Shown here piece after piece: positions 17,747 through 26,712 of a stretch of DNA of 64,000 nucleotides. The notes under the pieces were generated by a model that worked only from the letters and a program-made list of their open reading frames with translations, was not told the origin of the DNA and did not search any database. Position 1 is the first letter of the stretch. Every line of letters begins with the position of its first letter. Source of the DNA: Pontivivens marinum (GTDB lineage: Bacteria; Pseudomonadota; Alphaproteobacteria; Rhodobacterales; Rhodobacteraceae). Location of the stretch: positions 29,901-93,900 of the forward strand of contig NZ_OCTN01000011.1 of assembly GCF_900231835.1 (NCBI RefSeq), read 5' to 3'. Both the position numbers and the translations under genes were made by a program.

Positions 17747-19123
17747 TCAACCCGCGCACAATTCAAGAGTGATGTCGAAAGGCTCGGAAATGTCACCAAC
17801 ATAGCGAACTCGTAATTGCTCCAGTTCAGCGCCTTGCTGCCGATCCAAATAGGTGGCCATAAAGTTGCTGCGCAGATCTCGGGGGGTACGATCACCCGAT
17901 TCCATTAAGCTAATTCCTGTTCCGCCGCCTGAGTAACTAAACTCAACCTCAACATTCCCTTGAAAGAGGATGGAGGCGGTTGCGTTAACAATGTCGAACG
18001 GCATTACATTGAAATCTGTTATTTCAATCCAATCATTATTTGAAATAGATATAGGGTGAGCACCAGCCGTGTCTGCCCGATCTACGCACCGTAGAGCAGC
18101 TGAGCCGATTAGCTGCCGAAACGCGTTGAGATCATTAATACGGCCGGTTGATGGAAACTCCCAGATCAATAGTTCGGGCGCTATATTTAAAAACAACTGG
18201 GAGCGTAGGTATGATAGCATAGGCTCAGTCGCTCCCCCACCAACAACTGCTCTATTCAAAACATCTCTCTGCATTGCGTATGTAAAAGCATCTCGTGATC
18301 GGTAATTATCAATTCCACCGTGATTACTAAAGCTAGTACCAACAAGAACTACATCCGAATCGACGTCTGCCGCATTCCCGAATAGAGCAGCAGCCATATC
18401 AACCGAAGCACCCGTGATAGGCTTAACTGATTGGGCAGCGGCTGGCTCTCTCTCCAGCTCTACACCACAAACTTCCTGAATAGCTGCTCCGTAGCTACCG
18501 ATTTGATCGCGCTGCGACCAGTCATCATAAACGAACGCTGTTCCTAGCTCGGGCCCCAGCACGGCTGGGCGTTGCTCTTCAAGCACTTCTCTTAAGGCAA
18601 GGGCAGATACCTGAGCACCTGATGGTGTCCAGTGATGATCTTGTTTGAAATAGAATACCTCGCGATCATCAAGGTGTCGTTCTAGATGATCAAGAATATC
18701 GGGGGCATATGCACCCGTATTTCGCAGCTGATCGATGCGCAGATGATAGGCTGCGCTGGCGTTATCCTGAGAAAAATCAGGTGCTACACGACCAATTACA
18801 TCTGATCCTGCGGTGAGAGCTCGAGAGGGAGGAACTATCACCGCCAGCGTGACGTCACGGCGTGTGAACTCGTCAACTAACTGGGTCATCAGATTATGTA
18901 CATTCTCTGATATTGGTGGCGCATATTCCAGATCAGCATTGCGAAAGGCCCAGCCACTAACCGTGTCACCGAAGAAAGGCGCACGACTTCGAAATCGGTC
19001 AGGATACTGATCCGCATCCCGCAATTCGGGGCAATCAACAGCATGTTGCGCGGCGCTTGCAGTGCTCAGGCCAAATAGAGCGATCCCTGCGAGAAGGCTT
19101 GATCGGAATATAGGATAGATCAT
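17747..19123 (-). CDS. AlgX-like SGNH O-acetyltransferase with C-terminal CBM-like domain
   Basis: A 458-residue periplasmic protein; the ATG at 19123 overlaps the AlgJ-like stop by 4 bases. Signal peptide cleavage is expected after STASA. The SGNH catalytic set is visible: DHHWTPSGA (Asp/His pair) near residue 180 and GTSFSNHGG with the nucleophilic serine near 280. After about 340 a beta-rich domain (NDWIEITDF, VEVEFSYSGG) matches the carbohydrate-binding part of AlgX. In alginate systems AlgX transfers acetyl groups to the polymer in the periplasm. Here it would act on the exported polysaccharide. Confidence 0.83.
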   Translation of the reverse strand: MIYPIFRSSLLAGIALFGLSTASAAQHAVDCPELRDADQYPDRFRSRAPFFGDTVSGWAFRNADLEYAPPISENVHNLMTQLVDEFTRRDVTLAVIVPPSRALTAGSDVIGRVAPDFSQDNASAAYHLRIDQLRNTGAYAPDILDHLERHLDDREVFYFKQDHHWTPSGAQVSALALREVLEEQRPAVLGPELGTAFVYDDWSQRDQIGSYGAAIQEVCGVELEREPAAAQSVKPITGASVDMAAALFGNAADVDSDVVLVGTSFSNHGGIDNYRSRDAFTYAMQRDVLNRAVVGGGATEPMLSYLRSQLFLNIAPELLIWEFPSTGRINDLNAFRQLIGSAALRCVDRADTAGAHPISISNNDWIEITDFNVMPFDIVNATASILFQGNVEVEFSYSGGGTGISLMESGDRTPRDLRSNFMATYLDRQQGAELEQLRVRYVGDISEPFDITLELCAG

Positions 19124-20133
19124 GGGGTATCTCCGGTGGTCTGTCTCAGGGTGGTGTAGCGTTCTGGGATGTCCCAAATCACGACTTCCGGCGGGGTGTC
19201 TCGATAGATTTCGGATTCGAGATACGCTTGAATGGGGGCAAAGGGGCCTGCGCCCTCCTCTGCGAGGTTAAGGATGTCCATCTCAAGCGCGTCTTTGAGG
19301 AAACCTTCGAAATGCCAACGGGAATCCGCACTATAGCTGGTGCCGATCAGAACGCCGGGAATGCTGATATCCCCAAACAGATCAGCACCCAAGCCGCTAT
19401 CGCGTTGGATTGTATCATATGTGTTAAGCGCTTCAGCCCCCGGCCCGGGAAAGGGCGCGGTCGGCACAAAAGCCAGAAGGTCACCCTCATGCAGGACCGG
19501 CGTACTTTTGCTGGTTGCGAATGCCGTTACCTGTACATCCGGACGTGCAATCGCCCCCGCCACGGCGCGCGCCCCCTCGGGGGTCCAATGTGTGTCCGTG
19601 CGCAGATAGGCTTGGGGAACGGCGGAGAGTACGGGCCGCAAGTCAATAACCTGCACTTCCCGCTCCGCCAGCCCAGCCAGCAAGGTGTCGTATCGCGCCT
19701 CGACCCGTGGTGGTCGTGGTGCCATGACTTGTTCGCGCATTATGCGCGCCTTGTCTGGCAGAAGTAATGGAATGACGGTTACGCCGTCCGCGGTAAAGCG
19801 GGACACCACCATGGCGATCGTGTCGAGACTGTCGGAAAGGCGCTCCTCGAAACCGGGCAACGCCTCATATTCTTCATCCGTGAACAGCCAGTCATTGTCG
19901 CCAGCGACCGCGCCGCTTCCTGCCTCGTGAAACAGGTTCCAGCGAACGCCCCCCCAGAACCCGATCGACACCTCGCGCAGAATAAGCGCGTCATCGAAAC
20001 GTGCCTCAAGAGCGGCCTGCGTCGGGCCATCCTCAAAGGGGCCTACCCCGTCGAAATCACTGCGCAGTAGGGTTATCGTGCCGATCAACGCGACAGCGAC
20101 AAACATAATTGGACCAGGGAGGTTACACCACAT
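19120..20133 (-). CDS. AlgJ-like SGNH O-acetyltransferase
   Basis: A 337-residue protein with one N-terminal membrane anchor (IMFVAVALIGTITLL). The ATG at 20133 has GAGG five bases upstream; a GTG at 20139 is less likely. Catalytic motifs: TDTHWTPEGARAV near residue 185 and IGTSYSADS with the serine near 260. It is the membrane partner that relays acetyl groups from the MBOAT protein to the glycan, as AlgJ does. It starts 7 bases after the algI stop and is coupled to the AlgX-like gene downstream. Confidence 0.83.
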   Translation of the reverse strand: MWCNLPGPIMFVAVALIGTITLLRSDFDGVGPFEDGPTQAALEARFDDALILREVSIGFWGGVRWNLFHEAGSGAVAGDNDWLFTDEEYEALPGFEERLSDSLDTIAMVVSRFTADGVTVIPLLLPDKARIMREQVMAPRPPRVEARYDTLLAGLAEREVQVIDLRPVLSAVPQAYLRTDTHWTPEGARAVAGAIARPDVQVTAFATSKSTPVLHEGDLLAFVPTAPFPGPGAEALNTYDTIQRDSGLGADLFGDISIPGVLIGTSYSADSRWHFEGFLKDALEMDILNLAEEGAGPFAPIQAYLESEIYRDTPPEVVIWDIPERYTTLRQTTGDTP

Positions 20134-20140
20134 GCTCACC

Positions 20141-21538
20141 TCAAAACTGGAAATAAAGAAACGGGGAATAGGATTGCGAGGCCATTCGCGTCAGCGCACC
20201 AAGCATTAACACGCTCATAACCAGTGCCATCAGCTGGGGTGAAAGGGGCCGACGCAGCGCATTCGGTAAGAACGGCACCATGCAAATCGCGATACCCACG
20301 CCCAACATTGCCAATTCGGATGGGCGGATGGCCCACGCAATATCAGGACGGATAGAAAACCCCTGCGCGCCAAACATGCCCTGATACATGTCAAATGCGA
20401 CAGCAACATCCGGCGCACGAAACAGGACCCAACCCAGGATAACAAATATCATTGTGAGCGGCCATGCGATGGCACGCGGCCAAACGCTACCTGCATGTTT
20501 CGCGCCCATTGCGCGCTCAACAGCCATAATTCCGCCGTGCCAGATGCCCCACAAAATAAACGTCCAATTGGCACCGTGCCAGAACCCACCCAGCACCATT
20601 GTCAAAATCAGATTGATGTAAGTCCGCCGCGGCCCATGCCGGTTGCCGCCTAGGGGAATATACAAATAATCCCGCAGCCAAGTGCTTAGCGATATGTGCC
20701 AACGCTGCCAAAACTCGGTGATGGATCTGGAAATATAGGGGGCATTAAAATTCTCGATAAAGCGAAAGCCAATCATCAAACCAAGGCCAATCGCCATTGC
20801 AGAATAACCTGCAAAATCAAAGAAAAGCTGGATTGTATACGCCAATGCGCCCAGCCAGCTTTCAGGCATGCTAGGATTCGGGAGGGAGAACATACGATCA
20901 GCAAGCGGCGCAACACTGTCAGCGACGAGCACTTTCATCGCGAGCCCTAGGATAAACCGATACATACCCTGCGTGAACAGCTCCAGAGAGTGCGTTCGGT
21001 GCATGAACTGTTCGGCCAAATCCTTGTAGCGCAGCACAGGTCCCGCAATCAGTTGTGGAAACAGCGCGCCAAAGGCCAGAAAATCCACCAATCTCGGGGC
21101 AGGTGGGGCGTCCCGGCGATAGATATCAATAATATAGCTGATGGACTGGAACGTGTGGAACGAAATCCCGATGGGCAGAATAATGTCCAGCGTGGAATAG
21201 GGTTCCGTATTGGCGAATGTCAAAATCCCATTCACGTTGTCCTGTATGAACATCGCATATTTGAACCAGCCTAAGATCGTAAGGTCAAAGATAACCCCGA
21301 ACCGCAGCGCCCATAATCGAACGCGTTCATCTTGGGAGCAAACGGTAATTTGCGCCGTATAATAGCTGATCAAAGACATACAGAAAATCAGCAAAAGGTA
21401 TTCGAACCGCCACCATCCATAAAAGGCATAACTCGCCATCAGGATGATAAAGGATTTATACCTCCACCCGCACGAATAGTATATCAATATGAAAGCAGGT
21501 AGGAATGCGAATACGAATATATTCGTAGAGAATATCAT
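20141..21538 (-). CDS. algI: MBOAT O-acyltransferase, AlgI family
   Basis: A 465-residue polytopic membrane protein. FWQRWHISLSTWLRDYLY and the following IPLGGNRHG are the AlgI/DltB signature, and GGFWHGANWTF holds the catalytic histidine near residue 325. AlgI takes acetyl groups from a cytoplasmic donor across the inner membrane to AlgJ/AlgX. Gene order algF-algI-algJ-algX and the 4-base overlap with algF indicate a complete acetylation module. The acceptor here is probably not alginate because no alginate synthase genes are present. Confidence 0.92.
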   Translation of the reverse strand: MIFSTNIFVFAFLPAFILIYYSCGWRYKSFIILMASYAFYGWWRFEYLLLIFCMSLISYYTAQITVCSQDERVRLWALRFGVIFDLTILGWFKYAMFIQDNVNGILTFANTEPYSTLDIILPIGISFHTFQSISYIIDIYRRDAPPAPRLVDFLAFGALFPQLIAGPVLRYKDLAEQFMHRTHSLELFTQGMYRFILGLAMKVLVADSVAPLADRMFSLPNPSMPESWLGALAYTIQLFFDFAGYSAMAIGLGLMIGFRFIENFNAPYISRSITEFWQRWHISLSTWLRDYLYIPLGGNRHGPRRTYINLILTMVLGGFWHGANWTFILWGIWHGGIMAVERAMGAKHAGSVWPRAIAWPLTMIFVILGWVLFRAPDVAVAFDMYQGMFGAQGFSIRPDIAWAIRPSELAMLGVGIAICMVPFLPNALRRPLSPQLMALVMSVLMLGALTRMASQSYSPFLYFQF

Positions 21539-22133
21539 TTAGGATCGTACTCTGCATATCCAGAGCTTAATATTTGAACGTTACCATTAGCCTGCGCGAT
21601 AAAGCTAACATCTTCGCCACGGCGCAGTGATATTTCTCGGGCTGGGGCAAGTATCTGGGAATCAGTAAAAACAGCCAAGGGAACGCGCAGCGGGTTAACT
21701 TCACGATATCCGGCTGCGCCCGCAGCAACTGGTGGAATGATTTCTACAGAGCCATCACCCATTTGAAGGGAGACCGGATCCGAGCCTAGGTTATACAAAG
21801 ATACCAGAACCTTGGACGGATCCCTAACAGGTTCGGCAATAACAACTGCACCGTCAGGTCCGGGAATAACAGTGTAGTGAAGGCCCGCATCTACATTCGA
21901 GAGGTTCGACGCTGAGAGCACCATATAATCCGCAGATTCGCTTTCTATCTCATTAAATGAGTGGCCGAATATTTCGAGCTCCCCGCTAATATTAATAATT
22001 CGTATGAATACAGCATCTGCTGGGGGGGGCGCCCCATACAGAGCGTTTGTTTCTTCTTCCTGTGCGAAAGATCCAGAGGAAACGAACAAAAAAACATTGT
22101 GATAAGCTTCAGGCCACGTAGAAAATGGGGCAT
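21535..22133 (-). CDS. AlgF-like acetylation protein, signal peptide in a different frame (frameshift at T7)
   Basis: The mature part (LYGAPPPADAVFIRIIN and on) matches AlgF, a periplasmic partner of AlgI/J/X. Its own frame has no proper start: it opens with GTG at 22149 and no signal peptide. In the next frame an ATG at 22133, with AGGA 6 bases upstream, begins MPHFLRGLKLITMFF. Slipping back one base in the run of seven T (22094-22088) joins this to LFVSSGSFAQEEE, giving a perfect signal peptide. The gene is therefore frameshifted by one base at the homopolymer, through slippage, phase variation, mutation or sequencing error. It is the first gene of the long leftward operon. Confidence 0.78.
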
Positions 22134-22160
22134 TTACCGTCCTAACCACAAGTATCTTAA

Positions 22161-22203
22161 TTTTTACCTATCATAAGAATTTTGTCTTTTAAATAGGTAA
22201 AAA
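22161..22203 (-). promoter_or_regulatory. 11-bp inverted repeat in the algF leader
   Basis: TTTTTACCTAT and ATAGGTAAAAA, perfect arms (22161-22171 and 22193-22203) with a 21-base loop, lie just upstream of the algF ribosome site. The region 22150-22306 is very A/T-rich and must contain the operon promoter. A leader hairpin or an operator are both possible. Confidence 0.4.
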
Positions 22204-22306
22204 AGGCACGATTTAGGCTTAAATTAACGTAATCATAATTATCATTGAATTAATCTCATTCCCCCTAATGCCGTGCAAATGCGTTCTGCTGACACTCTGA
22301 AATCAT

Positions 22307-22348
22307 CGGGCTCGTCGCGGCGATATATTTTCAGCCGCGACGAGCCCG
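22307..22348 (-). terminator. Strong 15-bp stem-loop after the dioxygenase gene
   Basis: Perfect 15-base arms (22307-22321, 22334-22348) with a 12-base loop, 7 bases past the stop at 22355. No run of T follows on the minus strand, so it may be an mRNA-stabilising or barrier hairpin rather than a classic intrinsic terminator. Confidence 0.55.
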
Positions 22349-22354
22349 TAGCGT

Positions 22355-23221
22355 TTATTTCGCCGATAGCGTCACGTCGAAGGAGACGTGCAGGAAGGTG
22401 CCCTCGACCTTGCCCGACAGTTCCATCCCCTCAGGAAATTCGCTGGCCGGTTTTTCCACATAGGTCATAACCAGATCGCTGCGGACTCCGAAAACGGTGT
22501 CCTGATCCAGATAGGGATCATCGTCAGGGAAAATCTCGGTCACGAGGGGGCGGAATCCTTCGGCCTCGACGATGTAATGCAGATGCGAGGGCCGCCACGG
22601 GTGACGCCCACAGGCACGCAGAATGTCCCCGACGGGCCCGTCCGAGGGCACGGTATACTCCACCGGCTTGACCGTGGTGAAGGCATAGCGCCCATCCGCG
22701 CCCAGTGTTTGCAGCCCGTGGAAGGAATAGGTGTCCTGCTCCTGATCCTGACTGGCATACAGGCCGTTTGGCGCGGTCTGCCAGATATCGATGGTCGCCC
22801 CTGAAATCGGATTGCCGTCCGTGTCGCGCACGACCCCCTCAGCCAGCAGGACCGGCCCGCCATAGTGCCGCTTCATATCGCCCCCAACGGCCAAGGGCGG
22901 CGCGCCGGATACGTGGAACGGTCCCAGCACGGATGAGGACGTGGATTCAGGGCTGGAATGCAGCATATCCACCAACGAGGACAGGCCCAGCACATCCGAG
23001 GCCAGCACGAATTCATGCCTGTCCTCGGTCTCGATCGCGGCGCAACCTTCGAGAAAGGCAATGCCGGTTCGCCATTCCTCATGCGTTAGCTGCGTTTCCC
23101 GCGCGAAATCGTGCAGGTGGCGCACCAGCGAGGACATGACCTCGCGCATGCGCGGATTGGTTTCGTTCGACATGTATCCCAGAAACACGTCGGTGATGTT
23201 GTCTTTGGTGACGTTACGCAT
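22355..23221 (-). CDS. Intradiol ring-cleavage dioxygenase (catechol/hydroxyquinol 1,2-dioxygenase type)
   Basis: A 288-residue non-haem Fe(III) enzyme. An N-terminal helical dimerisation domain (about 1-95) precedes the core. Iron ligands are visible as Tyr in NGLYASQDQ (about 153), Tyr in KPVEYTVPSDGP (about 188), and the two His of RPSHLHYIV (about 212-214). The DIWQTAPNG segment is the family signature. Intradiol cleavage of catechol gives cis,cis-muconate and of hydroxyquinol gives maleylacetate; which is used here cannot be read with certainty. Last gene of the leftward operon, 11 bases after the TRAP large permease. Confidence 0.87.
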   Translation of the reverse strand: MRNVTKDNITDVFLGYMSNETNPRMREVMSSLVRHLHDFARETQLTHEEWRTGIAFLEGCAAIETEDRHEFVLASDVLGLSSLVDMLHSSPESTSSSVLGPFHVSGAPPLAVGGDMKRHYGGPVLLAEGVVRDTDGNPISGATIDIWQTAPNGLYASQDQEQDTYSFHGLQTLGADGRYAFTTVKPVEYTVPSDGPVGDILRACGRHPWRPSHLHYIVEAEGFRPLVTEIFPDDDPYLDQDTVFGVRSDLVMTYVEKPASEFPEGMELSGKVEGTFLHVSFDVTLSAK

Positions 23222-23232
23222 CTGCGATTTCC

Positions 23233-24537
23233 TTAAATCAGGGCAAGGCTCAATATTGGAAACTGGATGAGGATCATCAGAACGACCAGCATCACAAAGG
23301 CGAAGGGAAGCGCGCCCATGAACACATCCATCAGGCTGATCCGGTCATCGTTGATCGTCGATTTGATGACGAAACACGATATGCCCAAGGGGGGCGTTAA
23401 CAGCCCGATCTCCGCGCCGACGACGGTGATAATGCCGAACCAGACCAATGACATATCCATGGATTCAACCATTGGCAGGAACAGCGGTACCACGATCAGA
23501 ATGATCGACGCGGTGTCCAGCAATGTGCCCAGAAACAGCATCAACAGCACGTAAAGCAGCATAATCATCCAGAACGAGCCACTGCTGCCGGTAAGCAGAT
23601 CCTGCAACTGGTTCGGCAAACCGGCCAGGCCCAGCATGCGGCTGTAGATCGAGGCGGCGGTAATCAGGAATAGAATGGCCGCCGTGATATGGCCGGTTTC
23701 CAGCAGCGCCTCCCAAAAGGATTTCAGCGACATCGACCGCCGCGTTACCGCGATGATCAGCGCGACCAGCGCCCCTGCGGCACCTGCCTCCACTGCGGTC
23801 AGCCAGCCTGTATAAATGCCGCCCAGAACAATCGTGATCAGGCCAACTGTGGGCAGCGTTTTGGATGCAATCTCACGCGGGGTCATCCATTCGGTATCTG
23901 CGACAACACGCCCACCAACGAAATCGGGGGTAAAGCGCCCCATCAGCCAGATCGACCCGACATAGGCGATGGCCAGCATGATGCCCGGAATAATGCCGGC
24001 CAGAAACATGTCGCCCACCGATTGTTCGGACACAAAGGAATAGATGATCAGCATCGCGGAGGGCGGGATAATCATGCCCAGAACCGATGATCCGGCCACT
24101 ACACCCACAGCAAAGCGCGGGTTGTAATCCTGTGCGATCATTTGTGGCACCGATACCTTGGTAAAGACGGAGGCCGATGCGATGGACGACCCTGTGACGG
24201 CGGCAAAAACAGCGTTCGCCCCGACAGTGGCCATGCCGATACCGCCTTTGACCTTGCGAAAGCGCATGGTCATGACCTCGTAAATGTCCCTGCCCAATCC
24301 GGCTTTGGACACGATCAGCCCCATAAAGGTGAAGAGCGGTATCGTGGCGAAGCTGTATTCCATCGCGGAATCGCCCACCGCGACCTTCAGCAGGTTCAGC
24401 GCTAGCGTGAAATTATCGCGCATCAGCCAGATCGAGACAAAGGACACAGTGCCCAGGGCAACGGGGATATAAACGCCCGCATAGATCAGAAAAACAATTG
24501 CAACGACCGAGATTAGGCCGATCTCAATGGGGCTCAT
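23233..24537 (-). CDS. TRAP transporter large permease (DctM family)
   Basis: A 434-residue polytopic protein with about twelve hydrophobic segments. GSSIASASVFTKVSVPQM and SSVLGMIIPPSAMLIIY are diagnostic of DctM subunits. It forms the sodium-coupled channel that imports an organic acid delivered by the periplasmic binding protein. It overlaps the DctQ gene by 4 bases. The substrate is unknown; linked catabolic genes suggest an aromatic or dicarboxylic acid. Confidence 0.92.
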   Translation of the reverse strand: MSPIEIGLISVVAIVFLIYAGVYIPVALGTVSFVSIWLMRDNFTLALNLLKVAVGDSAMEYSFATIPLFTFMGLIVSKAGLGRDIYEVMTMRFRKVKGGIGMATVGANAVFAAVTGSSIASASVFTKVSVPQMIAQDYNPRFAVGVVAGSSVLGMIIPPSAMLIIYSFVSEQSVGDMFLAGIIPGIMLAIAYVGSIWLMGRFTPDFVGGRVVADTEWMTPREIASKTLPTVGLITIVLGGIYTGWLTAVEAGAAGALVALIIAVTRRSMSLKSFWEALLETGHITAAILFLITAASIYSRMLGLAGLPNQLQDLLTGSSGSFWMIMLLYVLLMLFLGTLLDTASIILIVVPLFLPMVESMDMSLVWFGIITVVGAEIGLLTPPLGISCFVIKSTINDDRISLMDVFMGALPFAFVMLVVLMILIQFPILSLALI

Positions 24538-25085
24538 GTGTCGGTCCCGTCATGTTCGGGGGCGCGCACCAGTTGCGGACGGTCCTGCGCCGAGATGACT
24601 TTTAAAACGAAAATCAGGCAGGACAGGGCCGTCGCCAATGCGATGATCAGCTTGACCGGCCACCATGGCAGCGTGAACAGGCCCGGAACGCCGAAATAGT
24701 CCTGCGTGTCCCACATATGCAGGAATTCGGGAAAGGTGATGTAGGCGATCAGGCCCATGAAAATGGCCGAAACGGCATTGATAATCCGCCGCATGGTCGC
24801 CGCGATATTTGGCCGACTGTCCCCGATAACGGACAGGAAACCGTCGGATCGGGTTAACCGGTCCACGCGCACCACGTCGGGCAGCTGTAAAAACACGATC
24901 ATCACGACGGAAAACTGAACGATTTCATACGTTCCCTTGAGGGGGGCATTGAACAGCCCCCGCGCTATGACGTCGAAATTCAGAACTGCCACCAGGGCCA
25001 ACACCACCAGAGTTCCGATGGCATTGGCCCCGATCGCAAGAATACTTGCGACCCGGGACAGGACGTTGAAAGCAGATTTTAGCAT
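24534..25085 (-). CDS. TRAP transporter small permease (DctQ family)
   Basis: A 183-residue membrane protein with four hydrophobic helices. The ATG at 25085 with GGGAGGG six bases upstream is preferred over a frame opening at 25208, which would run into the binding-protein gene. The GTYEIVQFSVVM segment and the Arg in the LNFDVIARG loop are typical DctQ features. Partner of the large permease. A 28-base gap separates it from the binding-protein gene. Confidence 0.87.
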   Translation of the reverse strand: MLKSAFNVLSRVASILAIGANAIGTLVVLALVAVLNFDVIARGLFNAPLKGTYEIVQFSVVMIVFLQLPDVVRVDRLTRSDGFLSVIGDSRPNIAATMRRIINAVSAIFMGLIAYITFPEFLHMWDTQDYFGVPGLFTLPWWPVKLIIALATALSCLIFVLKVISAQDRPQLVRAPEHDGTDT

Positions 25086-25113
25086 CGATAGCCCTCCCCG
25101 GGTCGCGGTCAGC

Positions 25114-26187
25114 TTATTCAGCTGCCCAGTCACGAACACCGACGAAGCCTGCTGCCTCCAGCTTACCCAGATAGGCGGACAGCATCTCTGCGCCCGGCTC
25201 ACCCGCATCGTTCAGGGTGGTGACCCATTCCTGTGCAATGTTGGGCATCGCAGCGGCCCATGCCGCGCGATCCTCCTGCGGGACCTCTACAATTGTGCCG
25301 CCTGCGGCGACATATGCCTCGGCCGAGGCTGCGGCGCGATCCATTGCAATGCCGGCCAGATGATCGCGGTAATCAATCGCCACCGCCTGCAATACCTCTT
25401 TCACCTCATCCGGCAGCGAGGCCCAGTAATCCGCGTTTACGGTCACCGTCTTGGAATTCACCGCGCCGAAATCCACGCGCAGCATATAGGGCCCCACCTC
25501 GGAGATGTTGAACGTCGCGGCGGCCTCCGGCCACAACATGCCGCAATCGGCCAGACCGGTTTGCATCATGTTGTAGAAATCGGTCAGACCACCACGCACG
25601 CCGGCGGCCCCGTCGATCCCCTCCAGATAGCGCAGGTTCAGACCGGCGCCTGCAACCTTGGCGCCCTCCAGATCGGCAATGCTGCTCACTTCGTTCGCGC
25701 AGAATACCTGATAGGTATCCAGCACAACGCCGGTCGCCAGATAGACCTGATTTTGTGCGCCGAACTCGTTTTGCATCGCGGGGAATTCGCGGGCGATCTC
25801 ATCCACGGCCTGCGCGACAACACGGGCATCCGAGGAAACGAACGGTGTCACAGCCGCGATCCCCTGCGAGGGCAACTTGGACGAATGGAAGATGGTGGTG
25901 ACGATCCCGATATCGCCCAGGCCCAGTTCAACCCCCTCCAGCACACCACGGGGCCGCACGATGGAGCCGCCATAGTTTTCCTGCCAGTTCATGACGTAAT
26001 TGCCGGTTTCAGCCAGACGGCGATCCACCTCGGGGATGAAGAAATCGGAGAATTCCTGTACCCACAGCGAACGCTCGGGGTAGCCATCGATCACGACGGC
26101 GGAAACGGTTTCCTGTGCCATAACGGGTAACGCTGTCATCGTGGCGAGAGCCGCCGAGGCCAGCAGGTTTTTGGTCACTGTCTTCAT
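25114..26187 (-). CDS. TRAP transporter substrate-binding protein (DctP family)
   Basis: A 357-residue periplasmic protein with a signal peptide ending at VMA-QE and a GGAGG site 8 bases before the ATG. Two-lobed DctP architecture with the dimerising long helix near residues 255-300 (WASLPDEVKEVLQAVA). An ADCGMLWPEAAATF segment near 215 lies in the ligand-binding hinge. It delivers the ligand to the DctQM permease. The ligand is not predictable by eye. Confidence 0.9.
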   Translation of the reverse strand: MKTVTKNLLASAALATMTALPVMAQETVSAVVIDGYPERSLWVQEFSDFFIPEVDRRLAETGNYVMNWQENYGGSIVRPRGVLEGVELGLGDIGIVTTIFHSSKLPSQGIAAVTPFVSSDARVVAQAVDEIAREFPAMQNEFGAQNQVYLATGVVLDTYQVFCANEVSSIADLEGAKVAGAGLNLRYLEGIDGAAGVRGGLTDFYNMMQTGLADCGMLWPEAAATFNISEVGPYMLRVDFGAVNSKTVTVNADYWASLPDEVKEVLQAVAIDYRDHLAGIAMDRAAASAEAYVAAGGTIVEVPQEDRAAWAAAMPNIAQEWVTTLNDAGEPGAEMLSAYLGKLEAAGFVGVRDWAAE

Positions 26188-26242
26188 GTCTTTTTCCTCC
26201 CAGAAAAAATGAAGCCTTTGGCTTCGTTATCGTCCATGTCCG

Positions 26243-26701
26243 TCAGGTCGTTTTCGCCCAATTCACCGTCAGGTCAGTGCCTGCCGCCTCGAACAATTTG
26301 GCGATTGCGCAGTATTTTGCGGTCTCGCGGCCCACCTCATCCAGCTCTTCTTGGCTGGCAGATGTGGTGCAGTTGACCGTCAGCGTGATGGCGGGAAAGG
26401 GTAGGTTAACCTCCTCCTCCATCAAAACGCCACGGCGGTCGAATTTCGTATCAGCGTCGATGGTCACCTGACCCAGATCAACGCCCAGACGGGCCGCATT
26501 TTTATGGCCGATCACATTGGTACAGGCGATCAGCGCGGCCATCACGCTTTCGGTCGGGGTGGGGCCCAGATTGGTGCCGCCCCGTTCCGTCGGTTCATCA
26601 ATGATGACGTTCAGGTCGCGGATCGGAATTTCCGTGCGGCCATGTGTCGGGCATTGCGCGGTTGTCCGATATGTCACGACGGTCTTCATTTTGACGGCCA
26701 T
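26243..26701 (-). CDS. OsmC/Ohr family protein
   Basis: A 152-residue protein starting at the ATG at 26701 with GAGGAGG six bases upstream. GPTPTESVMAALIACTN near 50-66 includes the first conserved Cys region, and CAIAKLFEAAG near 130 carries the second Cys. OsmC proteins reduce organic hydroperoxides through two cysteines. The YCAIAKLFEAAG segment is of the subgroup often found beside catabolic enzymes. It follows the nitroreductase by 12 bases. Role in the pathway unknown. Confidence 0.82.
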   Translation of the reverse strand: MAVKMKTVVTYRTTAQCPTHGRTEIPIRDLNVIIDEPTERGGTNLGPTPTESVMAALIACTNVIGHKNAARLGVDLGQVTIDADTKFDRRGVLMEEEVNLPFPAITLTVNCTTSASQEELDEVGRETAKYCAIAKLFEAAGTDLTVNWAKTT

Positions 26702-26712
26702 GCTGGTCCTCC

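Noticed and set aside
24937..26130. A 397-codon open frame antisense to the TRAP genes
   Set aside because: Composition is His/Arg/Gly-rich as expected for a shadow frame; the opposite strand encodes a clear DctP protein.
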